From Eleusine coracana subsp. coracana (Eukaryota; Streptophyta; Magnoliopsida; Poales; Poaceae), in NCBI GenBank assembly GCA_032690845.1, contig CM064426.1:67010403-67074402 (forward strand): DNA of 64,000 bases. The letters run 5' to 3'. Shown here piece after piece: positions 1-12,167 of the stretch. Position 1 is the first letter of the stretch; each line of letters begins with the position of its first letter. Below the pieces are notes generated by a model. The model saw nothing but the letters and a program-made list of their open reading frames with translations, had not been told where the DNA came from and did no database searches. A program made the translations under genes and the position numbers.

Positions 1-1
1 G

Positions 2-76
2 CAAGGATGGAAAGGGCGCATCCTCTATGCCATCTCGACATGGGTGGCAAATGATGCTGGGCCCCCTTATTTTTAG
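2..76 (+). CDS. Possible 3' end of a gene entering from the left edge
   Basis: Reading from base 2 gives 24 open codons ending in a TAG at 74-76. The peptide ends WVANDAGPPYF, a plausible protein C-terminus, and is followed by non-coding DNA that could be a 3' UTR. No family is recognised and the stretch is too short to prove coding. The upstream part lies outside the window. Confidence 0.3.
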   Translation, partial: QGWKGRILYAISTWVANDAGPPYF

Positions 77-690
77 CTGCTTACTCACTTGTCTACAATT
101 TAGATTTAGTAGCTATGTAATCCAGTATGTCTAGTGGCTCTATTGTTATGTATGACCCAGTTAGTAAGCTATGGTTTACTGGACTCTGTCTCAAGGTGCT
201 CCAATTCGGTGTCAACGTGGCCAGTTCGTTTTGACTTGTAGATTGCTTTGATCATCTGAACTAGTTGATGCTGCTGAGGGAGATGGGTAAGGCCTGATCT
301 GGAGAAGACAGAAGCCTTGTACAAATCATCACCTTGGTTTAATGTGAATTATTAATACGATTATGCAACCATGTAGCTGCTATAATAGAAAGTAGATCTA
401 GATCCTGATCTGAAAATGTTCACCGAAGACACCTGTGTCTGTGTGATCAATCCAGTCAGTTGATCAGGTTGTAATTGAAACCTGTTACTCTGTACCTGGT
501 GCTTACTGCACTCTGACAGACTAGCATTGTATGATAAAGTGATGAAAACTGGGTTTGGATCTACTATGCCATGCGGCCTCGCAGGACACATGTATTTATG
601 TGCTAATCGATCAAAGTTTATGCTATGATATTAAGATCAAATATTCGTATTTGTGCATTTCCATGCGATTTTGGTATCAGTCGTTGGAAT
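77..690. other. Non-coding stretch before the repeat family
   Basis: AT-rich DNA with stops in all frames apart from short chance ORFs. It may be the 3' UTR and downstream flank of the gene fragment at the left edge. No structural RNA or transposon end was recognised. Confidence 0.4.
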
Positions 691-2570
691 ATCGTCGATT
701 CTGCTGCACCTACTATCAGGATGCCCTTATCTGTTTGCTTAAAGTTTAGTGTGTTTGCGTATTCACGCTGTTTTGCACTGGTCATCCGTTCGATCGTTGC
801 TTTCTCTTGCCTTTTGCGATTTCAGTGAAAATCTTTTTTTCTTTTTCTGGTGTAATCCCCTGCACTGGAAATGGGCATTGAATGATACTGCTCCTACATT
901 GATATCCCGATCAATGATCATGTATGCTGTTTTTGTTCGACCAGTCTTTTCCAGGAGATCGGCCACGGGTCAAATCGATGGGTGCATTAGTGCAGTTTCA
1001 GCGTGTCTTTTCTTTTTTCAAATGGAACAGTTTGCTGCATTTGTCAGGAGATTTGTGATGATTCTATGTATCCATGATATTAATGCACCGCCAAAATTTC
1101 TATATCAGGCTGTGGAGGCACATGGAACGTCCAGGTATTAGACATCAACGGGTTAGATTAGTTGAAATTCGTCAAATTGTCAGGTGTAAAGTTGGACTTT
1201 CCCCCCAATAAAAATGCAATGGTGTCAGGTCAGTTATACCGTTAGTAGTTACACACAGGGGCAACAGCATCTGAACACAATCCTTGAAAAATGTAGGGCA
1301 AGATTGCACGAATATTTCCCTGCACATGGCACTGAACAAGGTGATAGCTAAATTTATCCAGCGAAGATCAAGGAATAGTAATCTACTAATCTATAGTATA
1401 AGGCATAAGCAGCAGGACATTCAGTGCACCTGTCACTGATCTTGTATGAGACATGGCAAGTCGTCGATTGTCATCTCCGAGATCAAAACGAATATAATGA
1501 CAAAACTGGATTATAGTAACTGAGAATTTGGGCTGACCCTCGACTGAACTGCAGCAGATATTAAAGTTTCCGACGGTGACCTTCAGAAAACAAACTGTAT
1601 AATACTAGAGTACGTAGTTGTCTAGGTTTCCGACAGACTTCTTGTGCCAGGCTGCAAGAATATTGCTAGTATTCGTCAATCTAGAAGTTGACAGACTTGT
1701 TCAAAAATCAATCAAAATTTGAAAAACAGGCTCTCGACTTGCCCAGCAAGATCATCGCATCTCGTTGGTCTTGATGCATCAGAATCAATAATTTAGCCTC
1801 CATGAATTATATGTTTCTTTGACCAATTCAGCAATGAATACATTAAGATAGATATTTCGTAAAATTGCAGCCTGGCATCATCAGATTCTTGGAATTGTTA
1901 GTCATCAGGATCTGCTACTAACTAATTATCTACTGCAAGGACAAAAAACAGTGTTTTGCATCTCTTCCATTCACTATGCCATTTCTTTGAGGTGCAAAAA
2001 AAAGAGACCGGATTTTTACCTGTCGTGAAATGGAGCACTGAAGAAACAGGGTTCATCATCCTGTGGAGTGCGAACTCTATCGATTACCGTGTGATTAATT
2101 AGTCATATTCTTAACGAACTGCGGTTGCCGGAGAGCACAGAACAACAGTAGAGAATCCCCATCGCTGCCGCCATGGAGGAGGAGGAGATCGAAGGCGCTG
2201 TACGGAAAGATGCCGTGCTCGGGTCGGATGGATCGGGAACGCGCACGCCGCGGAAGGAGAAATTAGGCCAACGGCAGGTTCGTGGAACGGTCGGGGTGGG
2301 CATTTCGCATCTCCGGCGGGGACGAGATGCGGCGGCCGCCGGTGAGGAGCCGAGGAGAGGGAGGAACAACCCGGCACCCCCAAACCAGGGGGGTTTCTGC
2401 AAAACTTTGGATCGCGATTATTAACCGCGATTCAGTTATTTTCATCTAAGTCCCTGGTTTGGATCGCGATTAATAACCGCGATCTAAAATAGGAGATTAA
2501 GTAAAAATTATTTGGATCGATAACCGCGATCCGATTTAGGGGTCTTTCTGTAAAGTTCCGGTCAGTCGTC
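690..2570. repeat. Low-copy repeat family, copy A
   Basis: This is a diverged copy of a segment that recurs at 2.56-5.44 kb, 5.43-7.34 kb and 14.8-16.3 kb. Shared blocks include the phrase around 1285-1380 (poly-A-like start, 'aagattg..cgaatat', 'gaagatcaaggaata'), which recurs near 15421 and in part near 3483. The block near 1725-1790 about a glutamine-rich 'agcaagatcat' recurs near 4425 and 15830. The copy ends in a GC-rich block (2160-2380) and the GGATCGCGATT module. Several short ORFs exist on both strands, but none is conserved between copies, so I read the family as non-coding or long dead. Confidence 0.5.
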
Positions 2571-2574
2571 GGCG
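2377..2574. repeat. GGATCGCGATT module, copy 1
   Basis: It starts with an AACCAGGGGGG phrase followed by 'tttctgcaaaac', has alternating blocks of GGATCGCGATTA and AACCGCGATC, and ends 'ggtctttctgtaaagttc..ggtcagtcgtcggcg'. The same order of parts is present at 5275-5440 and, shorter, at 7236-7346. The GGATCGCGATT / AACCGCGATCC parts are partly self-complementary. Confidence 0.6.
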
Positions 2575-5440
2575 AGGTCGTGCTGCCGCCGGTGACGGCC
2601 GGGACCGCCCGCCGCCGTGCGTCTCGGGTTCTTCTCCGTCGAGCTCGCGCGCCAAGCCTCTGTCCGCAACCCTCTCGTGCCCCCATCCATGGCTAAAGAG
2701 GCTGAGTAGCGGCCATTTTCCGCTGGATCGAGAGCGTGAGCGGCGGCGGACGGCGCCGACAACTCAAGCCGTCTTCTTCACGGGGTGCTCAAGCCGTCTC
2801 GCGGCGGCCAATTTCCCTCGTCGGCGGCGGAGCATTAATCCGGTGGTGGATTTCGTAGGTAGTCCATAAATCTTGTTCGACGCTGTAAATGTTGAAGACG
2901 GCGCAAGTCCAATTAATGGAATCGTTCACTGATCATGCAACGCCCATGTTAGGATTCATTATCCATAGCATAAACAAGTGTTTTCTTAATTTCTTTCCTT
3001 TAAAACAGATATTCAGGTTGTTTAGAACTGATCACTTCGGCTCACTTGAACTATTGTTAATTCAGCAAAATCTGGTCTTTTTTCAGGTCCATTTCTGGGA
3101 ATCAGTTGGCAAGGACCTCTGGTTTTTGCCATGGGAAATGAGTACTGAACCATACCCGTGGCACATTAATTTCCCGGTACCCAGGAAGATGGTAGAGTAT
3201 GCAGTTTTCTGTATTTGTCAAGAGAGTTTTGATGACTCCATGATATACTAGTGTCATTAGTTCATTAGTCCCCTAAAAAAAAGTTAATTAGTTGTGGGTG
3301 AAGACATGCAGATTCATGTTGTGAGGCCCATATGCACAGCTGACAAGATAGAACTGGTCAAAAAATTGTCAGGTACCAGGTTTGTTATACCATATCGGTA
3401 TGTCAGTATATTATATATATTTCTTCAGAAAAAATATCATTAGATACAGATGGAACCGAGAGTAGCTCAACAACACCATTTAAAATGCAGGGCGAGATTG
3501 TGGGAATATCTCCCTACACATGGCACTGACCTGGCGAGACCTGAAGTCACCGAAAGAACATCAAAAAAATATTAGTGTCACTGAACATTCAGAGCAGGAG
3601 ACATTCAAAGCACCGGCCATTGATTCTGAAAGACAGGCTCCAAAAAAACAATGATTTGACCACATCTGAATTAGTTAAGGTGAGCCACATCTGAATTAAT
3701 GATTTAGAACTCTAAATAAAACAAAACAAACTGATATACTGCCAATGTCGGTGGATCGCCGTGTAGTTCATAAGCATGTACAAGAAGGTGATCTTGTATG
3801 TCATTTACTAGGGTTTGTCAACTGCAATACTGAAGGTGAAAATGAATTTGACAACGGTAGGAAATTATTGTGAGAGACCAGGTGGGCTGAACCTGAACGT
3901 TTCAAGGTACTAAGATAGTAAAATGTCTGACGAAAGGTGAGCTCCACAGAAGTGCCCCCCAGGTTGTAGAGCTTCGTGAGATTATGTTTTTCAAGATTTC
4001 AGGCATTCTTCTAATGCAAGAATTCAAGACGTAGTGATGTAGCGATGAAGGTTTGGTTTCTAAATGCATGTTTACTCAGTCAAGTGTTCTTCTACATGTT
4101 GATTAATGCAGTAAGATATTTGCCAAATTGTGGCCTAACATGATTTCTTGTAATTATTCAGTCACCTGGCAGCACTGAATCTCAGGGTGCCATTGTATGT
4201 TGTGTAAGCAACTGTCCTTTTATATGGGCAGACCCGTAACTGATTCCTGATGCAGCTATTGAAATGCAGGCGTTAAAAAAATGTCTCGTGACGGCGACTT
4301 GCAGAAAAACAGCCCGACAGGAGGTGTCCAGACCTCGGACAGACTTCTTGAGCAAGAACACTAGGATTCTTCAATCTAGAGGTTGACAGACCTCTGGGTA
4401 TTTATAGTTGTTAAGCTTTAAGAAACAGACTTTGAACCTGTCCAACAAGATCATGGTGTCTTGTTGAACGTCAGTGTATCAGAATACATAATAACACCTG
4501 TACTGACAGTTTTTATAACCTCCAAGAATTATATCGGCGTTCTTGCATTGCTTTGATTGGTTCAGTAAATGCATCAGGATGTTTTCTGAATTTCGACGTA
4601 ACATCATCGTATTCTCAGATTTGTTCAGTCATCTGGCTGCATCAGGAAAGCAAATAACACGTATCCTTTGTTGTGGAAACAAGTTACCTATTCATGTCAG
4701 TATCTTTAGGATAAGAGTAGCTTTTATAGAAAGCAAACTACACAACTAAACATGAAATAAGCATCCAAAACCAGAAGGTTGACTTAAAGTCTAAAACTTA
4801 TACATCGAAATAAGTTAAAACCCAAGACAGTAACCAAAAGAAAATACTACTACACAAGCTAAACATGAAATCCTCAGTAGCGTATTCTCGCCTTGTCGAC
4901 TGCTGAAACGTTTAGAGCCGTGTCTTCTTTTTCTTCATTTTGCCGTCCAGATCAGGTTACTTCCTTCGATTCAGTGAGGAACGCAAGAAAATCCTTGATG
5001 AATGCAGTCGAGAATCCTCATTGCAGAAACCGTCGCAGTCGGCTGCGTACGCCGCGCCGCCGCGGTCCAGGTGGAGCCGAAGGCGCAGAGCACTAGAGCA
5101 GAGCAAGCCGCCATGTCCGGCAAGCGTCCGGTCTCTCGGCGTGCGCACGCCTCGGTCCTCGAATGCTCGACGCGGAATGGTTGGTCTGGAGGCCTTCTCG
5201 TTTCCGGCGGGGGGCGGGAGGCGGCAGCCGCCGGTGATGAGCCGCCGACGAGCGGGAGGAACAACCCGGCGGATCAAACCAGGGGGATTTATGCAAAAGT
5301 TTGAATCGCGATTAATGCATACAAGTCCCTGGTTTGGATTGCGATCCAATCTAAGGGGTTTTGTGACAAATATTTGGATCGCGATCATTCCGCGATCCAA
5401 TCTAGGGGTCTTTCTGTAAAGTTCTGGTCAGTCGTCGGCG
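2560..5440. repeat. Low-copy repeat family, copy B
   Basis: It begins with a GC-rich block (2560-2830) followed by 'gttcgacgctgtaaa' near 2875, and continues through AT-rich DNA to a second GC-rich block (4980-5270). The next copy starts with the same GC-rich phrase (5430-5500) and 'attcgatgctgtaaa' near 5690, about 2.8 kb further on. The phrase 'atatttgccaaattgtggcc' near 4115 recurs near 6590. No open reading frame survives comparison between copies. Confidence 0.55.
5275..5440. repeat. GGATCGCGATT module, copy 2
   Basis: It has the same order of parts as the module at 2377-2574: AAACCAGGGGGATTT, 'gcaaaagtttg', then ATCGCGATT and CGCGATCCAATCT blocks, then 'ggtctttctgtaaagttctggtcagtcgtcggcg'. 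The preceding 'gaggaacaacccggc' is also shared with copy 1. Confidence 0.6.
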
Positions 5441-7346
5441 TTGTTGGGCTGCCGCCGTGCGTCTCGCTTTCTCCCCCGTCGAGATTCCGCTCCCAGCCGG
5501 TTCCCCCACTCCATTGCGCCATAATAGACCATGAATAGAGAAGCTCCAAGCCAGGATCTCTCGTGCGCCGAGAGAGCGTGCGGCGGCGGCCTGGAGCAGA
5601 GAGCGGAACCCAGAGCCCGCCCCGCTTCTTCTCGCATTTCTCCCTGCGGATGAAGCCTTGCATCAAATGTCCTTGCCTCCATATTATTCGATGCTGTAAA
5701 GATTGATATTCTCAAATTGCGGCGTGAGTGCGATTCCTGGAACCGTCCACTGATAAGGCACCATCCATGTCAAGATTTATCATCCATAGCACAAACAAGT
5801 GTTTTTGTTTTTGTAGAAAATATTCAGGTTGTTTACAACTGATCGTTTCCGTAGACTTCACTTGACCCGTTGTTATTAGTTCAGCAAGTCCCTGGGAGTC
5901 AGGTGACAAGGACCTTTGGTTATGACCATGAAGGAATCTTCCCTTGTTAATTCCGCAAGTCCTGGGAGTCAGGTGACGAGGGCCTTCAGTCTTTGCCACT
6001 TCGGAAATAGGCACTGAATGGTAGCAGTCGAACTCGAAAATTGATTTCTCAGTACCGAGGAAAAAGGTATGCAGTTTTCAGCATTTTTGTCAGGAGATTT
6101 TTTATGGCTTCAGGTATGCAGTTTTCAGCTTCATCAGTTGTTGGTGCAGAACAGCAAAACTGCAGATTCATCTTCCAAATAACGGCCATATGCACAGCTT
6201 ACAAGTCAGAATTCTCAAGACTCAGGTACCAACCGTATCAGTATTACATATATCTTCAGAAAATATATTAGTAGTAGACACAGACGGTGCATGAGTAACT
6301 GAACACCAGTTAAAATGCAGGGATTGTGGGAATATCTCCTATTAGAAGGAAAAAAAAAGAGCATACTTATGATTATGATCTTGTGCGCTATTCACCAAGT
6401 CTTTTCAATTGCAATTCTGGATGATAAAAAATGAATATGACAACAGTAGGAGATTATTGAGGTGACGCTGAACATTTGGATTTGGAGGTACTAACAGGTC
6501 TGATGAAAGGTGATCTGGAAGCCTGGGTTCCCAGATGCATGTTCACTCAATTGAATGTTCGTCTACATGTTGATTGGATAAGTAAATGATATTTGCCAAA
6601 TTGTGGCCTAACATGATTTCTTGGAATTGTCCAGTGATCAGGCTGCACTGATGACTGAATCTCTGGGTGCCATTGTCTGTTCGGTGAACATCTGTCTTTT
6701 TTGGTCATCCATTCCGTTCGCTTCGTCTGCTGCTGAGTTCAGCAAAACCTCGTCACCCTTTTTTATCTGTTGCAATCCCGTATCGCGGTGACGGAAACGG
6801 TTTTCTTCCCCATACTGGTAATTGTCACTGGATAATGATAAACATCACTTCGAGCGGCGCAGTTATGTCTCCATCGGTACATGGCAAGATGGCATCACAA
6901 GAATTCGACAAATTGCTCGTCTCCCTCGGCATTAGGATATCAGTGCGTGAAACAGAGCAGGCTTTGAAGTTTAACTTGCCCTGCGATTCAGCAGTCTTTG
7001 ATGAATGCAATTGCAGAAGAACTTGGAAGACAGCCGACAAGCTACCATCGCCGTCTGATGTGGCTGCCGCAGTCCGGGAGGAGATGAAGGCAAGCGGCAA
7101 GCTGTCGGTTCATACGCGGAGCCTGTGCGCGGGGTGGGGATGCTGTGAGGTCGCGGTAACTATGGGGACGAAAGTCGGCGGCGGCCGCCGGTGTGGCCTC
7201 GCCATGGGCAGAGAGAGGGAGAAGACGGCGGATGCCCGAACCAGGGGGATTTTTGCAAAACGTCGGACCAGATATTTTTAATTAGATCCCTAATTTGGAT
7301 CACGATCAAAAACCGTGATCCGTATTAGAGGGCCTTTTGCAAAATG
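5430..7346. repeat. Low-copy repeat family, copy C, with terminal module copy 3
   Basis: Direct copy of much of 2.56-5.4 kb: 'catccatagcacaaacaagtg' near 5780 matches a phrase near 2960, and 6580-6690 matches 4100-4210. The right end (7236-7346) is a reduced GGATCGCGATT module with GGATCACGATC and CCGTGATCC. An open stretch of 148 codons at 6835-7281 covers the GC-rich block. It is not matched in the other copies and I do not call it a gene. Confidence 0.5.
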
Positions 7347-8041
7347 TTAAGATCACAGTTACTAATATTTTGATTCAGATCTCTGATTTTAGGACAATTG
7401 ATAAAATCTCTCTCTTTTCAAATACACATTCCCAAATATCCTTCTTATCAAATTTCTTACTACTAGTATTTTGCACGTGCGTGTGTCGTACACGTTGTCC
7501 TCGTTGCCAATGTAGTGATATAATTTGTTGTCCTCACATAAAAATTATAGTAACACTTAGTGTAAAATCCTATTACAGATTAAAACACATGTATACATGA
7601 ACTGGTGCATATATGAAAACCAGAATAATCAAGTGCACTTTTGAACTTTAAAAGTATCAAATGAATCAAAGGCGACAGTTGTGCACACATTCAAAATATG
7701 GATCACAAGAGACTTAGTTTGTATATAACTAATAACACGAGTATATTGACATATCAATAAATCACAGAGCTGGATGTTCTAACTCTCTGATATATCTTTG
7801 TGAATGAAAAATGTGAATTGAAGTACCGGATATTCTTTTAGAAATACTTTGCATCTTAATGATCCTGACTTGTGAACAAACGTCGCAGCTTATCGGGCAC
7901 ATCTGGGATGTGATTTTTTACTCTACCCTACCTACAACAGAAAGATTTTTCTTCACCAGGGAATCAGTTCACACCACAGATATACATGGCTTCACTTTAC
8001 GTAGAACATGATGTTTCTTTGGACAATTGTGGTAAGCAAAG
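7347..8041. other. AT-rich intergenic stretch
   Basis: There is no gene. The sequence near 7459-7490 (ACTACTAGTATTTTGCACGTGCG) looks like the 3' end of a Helitron in reverse orientation, but no matching 5' end was found to its right. Confidence 0.35.

Positions 8042-8077
<36 letters not shown>
8042..8077. repeat. (TA)n microsatellite
   Basis: About 18 uninterrupted TA units lie immediately left of the AGTATAT-rich domain. Confidence 0.9.
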
Positions 8078-8079
<2 letters not shown>

Positions 8080-10975
8080 AGCGTAGCGCGCTGAATAATA
8101 TTCAGAGTGCTGGTCGGTTGGTGCAACCCAACCAACTCAGCCCGTGATAGTATATTTTATTCCGTGGTAGTATATCTCGCTCTAAAGTAGTATATCAGCA
8201 CAATATATATTCGAGTAATCCTGTGTCTTTCTCTCTCTCCATCCTCATTTTGAATCTTGTCTTCTCTCTCCTCTTCCTCCTCTCCTCTCGTCTGCTTGAG
8301 CTCTAACCCGTATCGTCCGCTCGAGCTCCAGGATCTCCACAGGCAGTAGTAGATCTGAACAAAGGAGCATATCAGGGAAGTTTGGGGGCGCTCATCCTCG
8401 GTACTATTTCTTGATGGGGATGATGACACGGCCATATTGGAGGCGTTGCTACATGTAGATAAGGTCGGTACATTTATGGTGACCGGTCAGACACAGACTA
8501 ATGTGCGTCACTACTTGAAAGTCATTGCTGTGTTCCCGATGAACTCCGTCTACATCACCTTCCATAGGTGACTGTTCTCATCTTTTTCTCTAGCTGGCCG
8601 TCAACAACATCTTGCACAGGCTCCATTCACCTGCGTAAGGTCCAGATCTGTGTGCATAAGCTCTATCATAAATTTCTTATTTATCCTATTTTTAGAACTA
8701 TTTTTGGGTGAATTTTTAATCTCTATTTTGGTAGCGTTTGGGCTCAGATTTTTTTGGGAATTTAGGTGCTAGGACATGTGAGAACATTTGTGTGTCATGG
8801 AATGAATCAGTTTTCTCAATAGCACAGTTTAATTTCAGGTTTTTTTATCTTTTTCTTATTTTTTAGAGTTATGCGATTATTCTGAAATTGGTGTTAAATG
8901 CTCAATCTTTCTTGGGATTTTTGGTTGGAATGAATTCCTCATGATGGAGTGAGCATACTGTTAAAATTATGTGATTTTTAGAGCTGTTCTGACGGGTCTT
9001 ATAATTTTTCAGTGAAGGAGGAACTAGCGTATCGTGCTCTATGTTCTTGATAGAGCAAGAAGCCTTGATAGTATATTACTTTAATAATAATATATAATTA
9101 TTGATAGTATATTACTTTTTGTAGTATATATACTATTTTCTAGTACATATACAATTTTTAGATGCGTGAACAAGGAAGGAAGCAAGCATAAAGTATATAT
9201 ACTTTCTGTAGTATATATATACTATTAAACTTGTAGTAGAATAGTATTTTTTTTAATACAATAGTATATCTCTGATGTTGTTGTATTTTGTAAATATTCT
9301 ATTTTATTGTAACCTTAAATAGTATATATACTACCTCTTGTAATCTATTTTTTTATATTTTATGATAGTACGTCTATGATTATATACTGCTTTTTACTAG
9401 TTGTTTTGCAATCTATTATTATATATATACTATCCTATAATATATAAATAATTATTTTTGATTATATTTGTTAAATATTGATATGGACAGTCGTATATAT
9501 TTTTTGATTGTTTGCTTCACCTGTGTATATTCAGATGTTAGATGTTGCCTCTGACAACTATTTAATTTTTATTCATTTTGTTATAAATTTATTTCAATTT
9601 TATTTTCAGATTTACATCATATATTACTGAATTAGTATATTATTATTTGAGATCAGTATTTTATAGCTCCTATAAATGAACCAGGTAACTGTATATATAC
9701 TATTGCACTTGTTATAGAATAATATTGTCTTCAATGTTATAATTTATTCATGATAGTATATGAATTCTGTTGATGTTGATATATTTTATAAAGAATCCAT
9801 TTTCTTGTAATCTCCAGTAGTATATATACTTACCTTATGATGTAGTATATATATTACCTCTTGTAATCTACTTTAAGACTAACAATATGCAGAATAAAGG
9901 AGTATATATACTAATCAATTTTCTTTCTCTTTTCTACCAGATTTTGATGCTCAAGTGCGATAACTTTTTATCTGCGTGCAACTCATAGATCTTGTTCAGT
10001 TGAACCTCTCATAGTATTTTAGGGTAGTATTTTAACTTTTGTTCTCTCTGAATTCATACTACATTGTGCATTGTAAGATAGTATATATACTCCATGAGAT
10101 TTTAAAATAGTATTTTATCACAAATGTACATCTCTATAAGTGTAAATCTATGTACTTATGAGTATGTATATGTATTTATATACTTATGACTATATTTTTT
10201 GAAGTGTATACGATAATATTCTATGAGTATATCTTGTCTTGGTGATAGTATATCTCTACTAATGGTGTTATGGACATCGTGATATAATATCTCTACTTCT
10301 GTGATAGTATATCTTGTCAGGCTGATAGTATATCTCAAAATATACTACCGCAGTATACAATCACGAAGGTTGGTTTGATTAATTGGTGATCAAAATAATA
10401 TGGACCTGAAAATATACGATCATGATAGAAAATATATCACTGTTTACTTGAAAATATATGACCGTGGTTGAAAATATACTATCATGGAGGTTGGTTTCAC
10501 TAGCTGGTGGTCAAAAAAATATACGACTATTGATCTAAAAATATATACTACCATGATTATACATATACTACCGCGATATATGATCGCAGATGTTGGTTTG
10601 ACCACCTGGTAATAAAAAAAATATTGATCTGAAAATATACAATCTCGGTAGAAAATATACGACTGGTGACCTAAAAATATATGACTACTGTTGTACATAT
10701 ACTATCACGTTATACCATCGTAGAGACTAGTATATATACGATTGCGGAGGTTGGTTTGACCAGTTGATGGTGGACAAAGTACTCATGTAGCTGCTGACAC
10801 AAAAAGTGGAGGACACAAAAGATTCGTTGCATGTAGCTCCTAACACAAAAGTAGAAGACCAAAGATACAACTTGGATACCATCGCTTGCTCTACCGCTTC
10901 AACAGTATGTATGCAGCAGACCATGACCTGCCTGGTGGTCAAACGAATCATATATATATAGAAATAATCAACAAA
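8078..10975. repeat. AGTATAT-rich domain, probable non-autonomous transposon or nested repeats
   Basis: About 2.9 kb of very AT-rich DNA in which AGTATAT and TAGTATATATACT recur dozens of times. At the left (8140-8210) the motif reads GATAGTATATTTT on the plus strand. At the right (10330-10730) the same motif lies mainly on the minus strand, giving an inward-facing arrangement. The right part also holds four direct copies of a GTTGGTTTGA-like phrase followed by a 'tggtggtcaaa'-like phrase (near 10366, 10487, 10588 and 10746). No transposase or clear terminal inverted repeat could be defined. Confidence 0.5.
8398..8569 (+). pseudogene. Short coding-like stretch inside the AT-rich domain, possibly captured
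   Basis: One frame is open here for about 55 codons, with normal codon texture in strong contrast to the AT-rich surroundings. It reads GDDDTAILEALLHVDKVGTF near the middle and ends SVYITFHR before a possible GT donor (CATAGGTGACT). I do not recognise the family. A gene fragment captured by a transposon is one explanation; a chance open frame is the other. Confidence 0.25.
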
Positions 10976-11472
10976 TCATGGTTATGATGTGCATTTGTTA
11001 ATGAGGCTAAAATGACAGTAGCTATAGCTATGACCTGGCAGGTTAAGATACACACCATAATCTACCTGACTCGGATTGAGAAACAACGTTATTAAAAAGA
11101 CTTTAAAAATATAAATATTAAATTTTGGCAAAAGATCAACTATTGACCTTCGATATTTTTATTTCCTTTGTCAGGCTCCCAAAGCCCTGAATCAAAAGGC
11201 ATTTGGACGCGTGAAGCTATAGTGGGATCCGATTGTGTAGGATGTAAACGAGCTGAATCACAAAAATAAAGTAGTAAGTATTTCTCAACATATAGGGTTT
11301 GTATAAATCAAATTATGATAGACAAGCTGCAACTGATGGAATTGTTGGGCTGACATCATACATAAAACAGGCCACATAAACAATCCTGCGGGATGAGCAA
11401 GAGATTCTAATGCTTGGTTTTTTACTAATCTTGTGAGTAGATTAGATGTGCATCTATTTGTAGAGACAACTA
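10976..11472. other. Non-coding stretch
   Basis: AT-rich, no gene and no repeat recognised. It ends at the A that flanks the Helitron. Confidence 0.4.
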
Positions 11473-12166
11473 TCTCTACAATCTATTAATTAAGGTACGA
11501 TCGTACATTTCATATCCACAAAGTTAGAGATTGAATTCAAATCGATTTCGTAACTTCTATATCAAGTATCGAATTTCAAAAATCATAACTTTCACATCCG
11601 GAGCTCAAATGAGGTAAACTCGGATTCTATCTCATAGCTCTCGAAAAGTTCTACAACTTTGGTATTTAATAGAAGTCCAGATCCCATAGTTTTTGTTTTC
11701 AAATATACGATGTAAAAATATTTACTCTGATTCGGACTCCTCTATGCAGGTCTCTGTGCGGAGCCCATATCTCCTAACTCCGTAATCTAAATAATATGAT
11801 CTATATATGTTTCAAAAAGGTCTTAACGAGATCTACAACTTTTGTGTTTTAATTTTTTTTCTATTAGAGCAAGTCTTCAATTTTAAAATTGCGTTACAAT
11901 ACAGTGTTATTTTTAGACTCCGTTAATTGATTTTTCCTTCCGGATAAAGCTTCTACAATATATCAAAAAATAGTGATAAAATTGTTACTTTTGACATACA
12001 AAATGGTATATTAAAAAGCACCAATGATAATACAAATATAATCTTTTTATGTAAAAAATATCAATAGTATATATCTAATAATTATATTGTATAAATAATT
12101 TATATTTAAATTATAAAAATATTTTATTTTTTTTAAATTCATAGCAACGCACGGACACTTTGCTAG
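11473..12166 (+). mobile_element. Non-autonomous Helitron, 694 bp
   Basis: It begins TCTCTACAATCTATTAATTAAGG and ends GCAACGCACGGACACTTTGCTAG, which match the 5' TC and 3' CTAG ends usual for grass Helitrons. The flanking bases are A (11472) and T (12167), as expected for insertion between A and T without target duplication. There is no Rep/helicase coding sequence, so it depended on an autonomous partner. The usual hairpin just before the 3' end is weak here. Confidence 0.65.
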
Positions 12167-12167
12167 T

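Noticed and set aside
2103..2445. Several overlapping 60-99 codon frames on both strands
   Set aside because: The GC-rich block opens all frames at once. None is preserved in the matching blocks at 5.0 and 7.1 kb and no splice pattern supports a gene.
4940..5419. 159-codon plus frame and 147-codon minus frame
   Set aside because: Both cross the GC-rich block and run into the GGATCGCGATT repeat, ending at different places from the sister copies. This is an effect of base composition.
6835..7281. 148-codon plus frame
   Set aside because: Plausible composition in its first half, but it reads on into the repeat module and is not found in the other copies of the repeat family.
7459..7490. Possible reverse-orientation Helitron 3' end
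   Set aside because: The CTAG and 'ttttgcacgtgcg' pattern fits, but no 5' TC end was found within the next kilobase, so no element can be defined.
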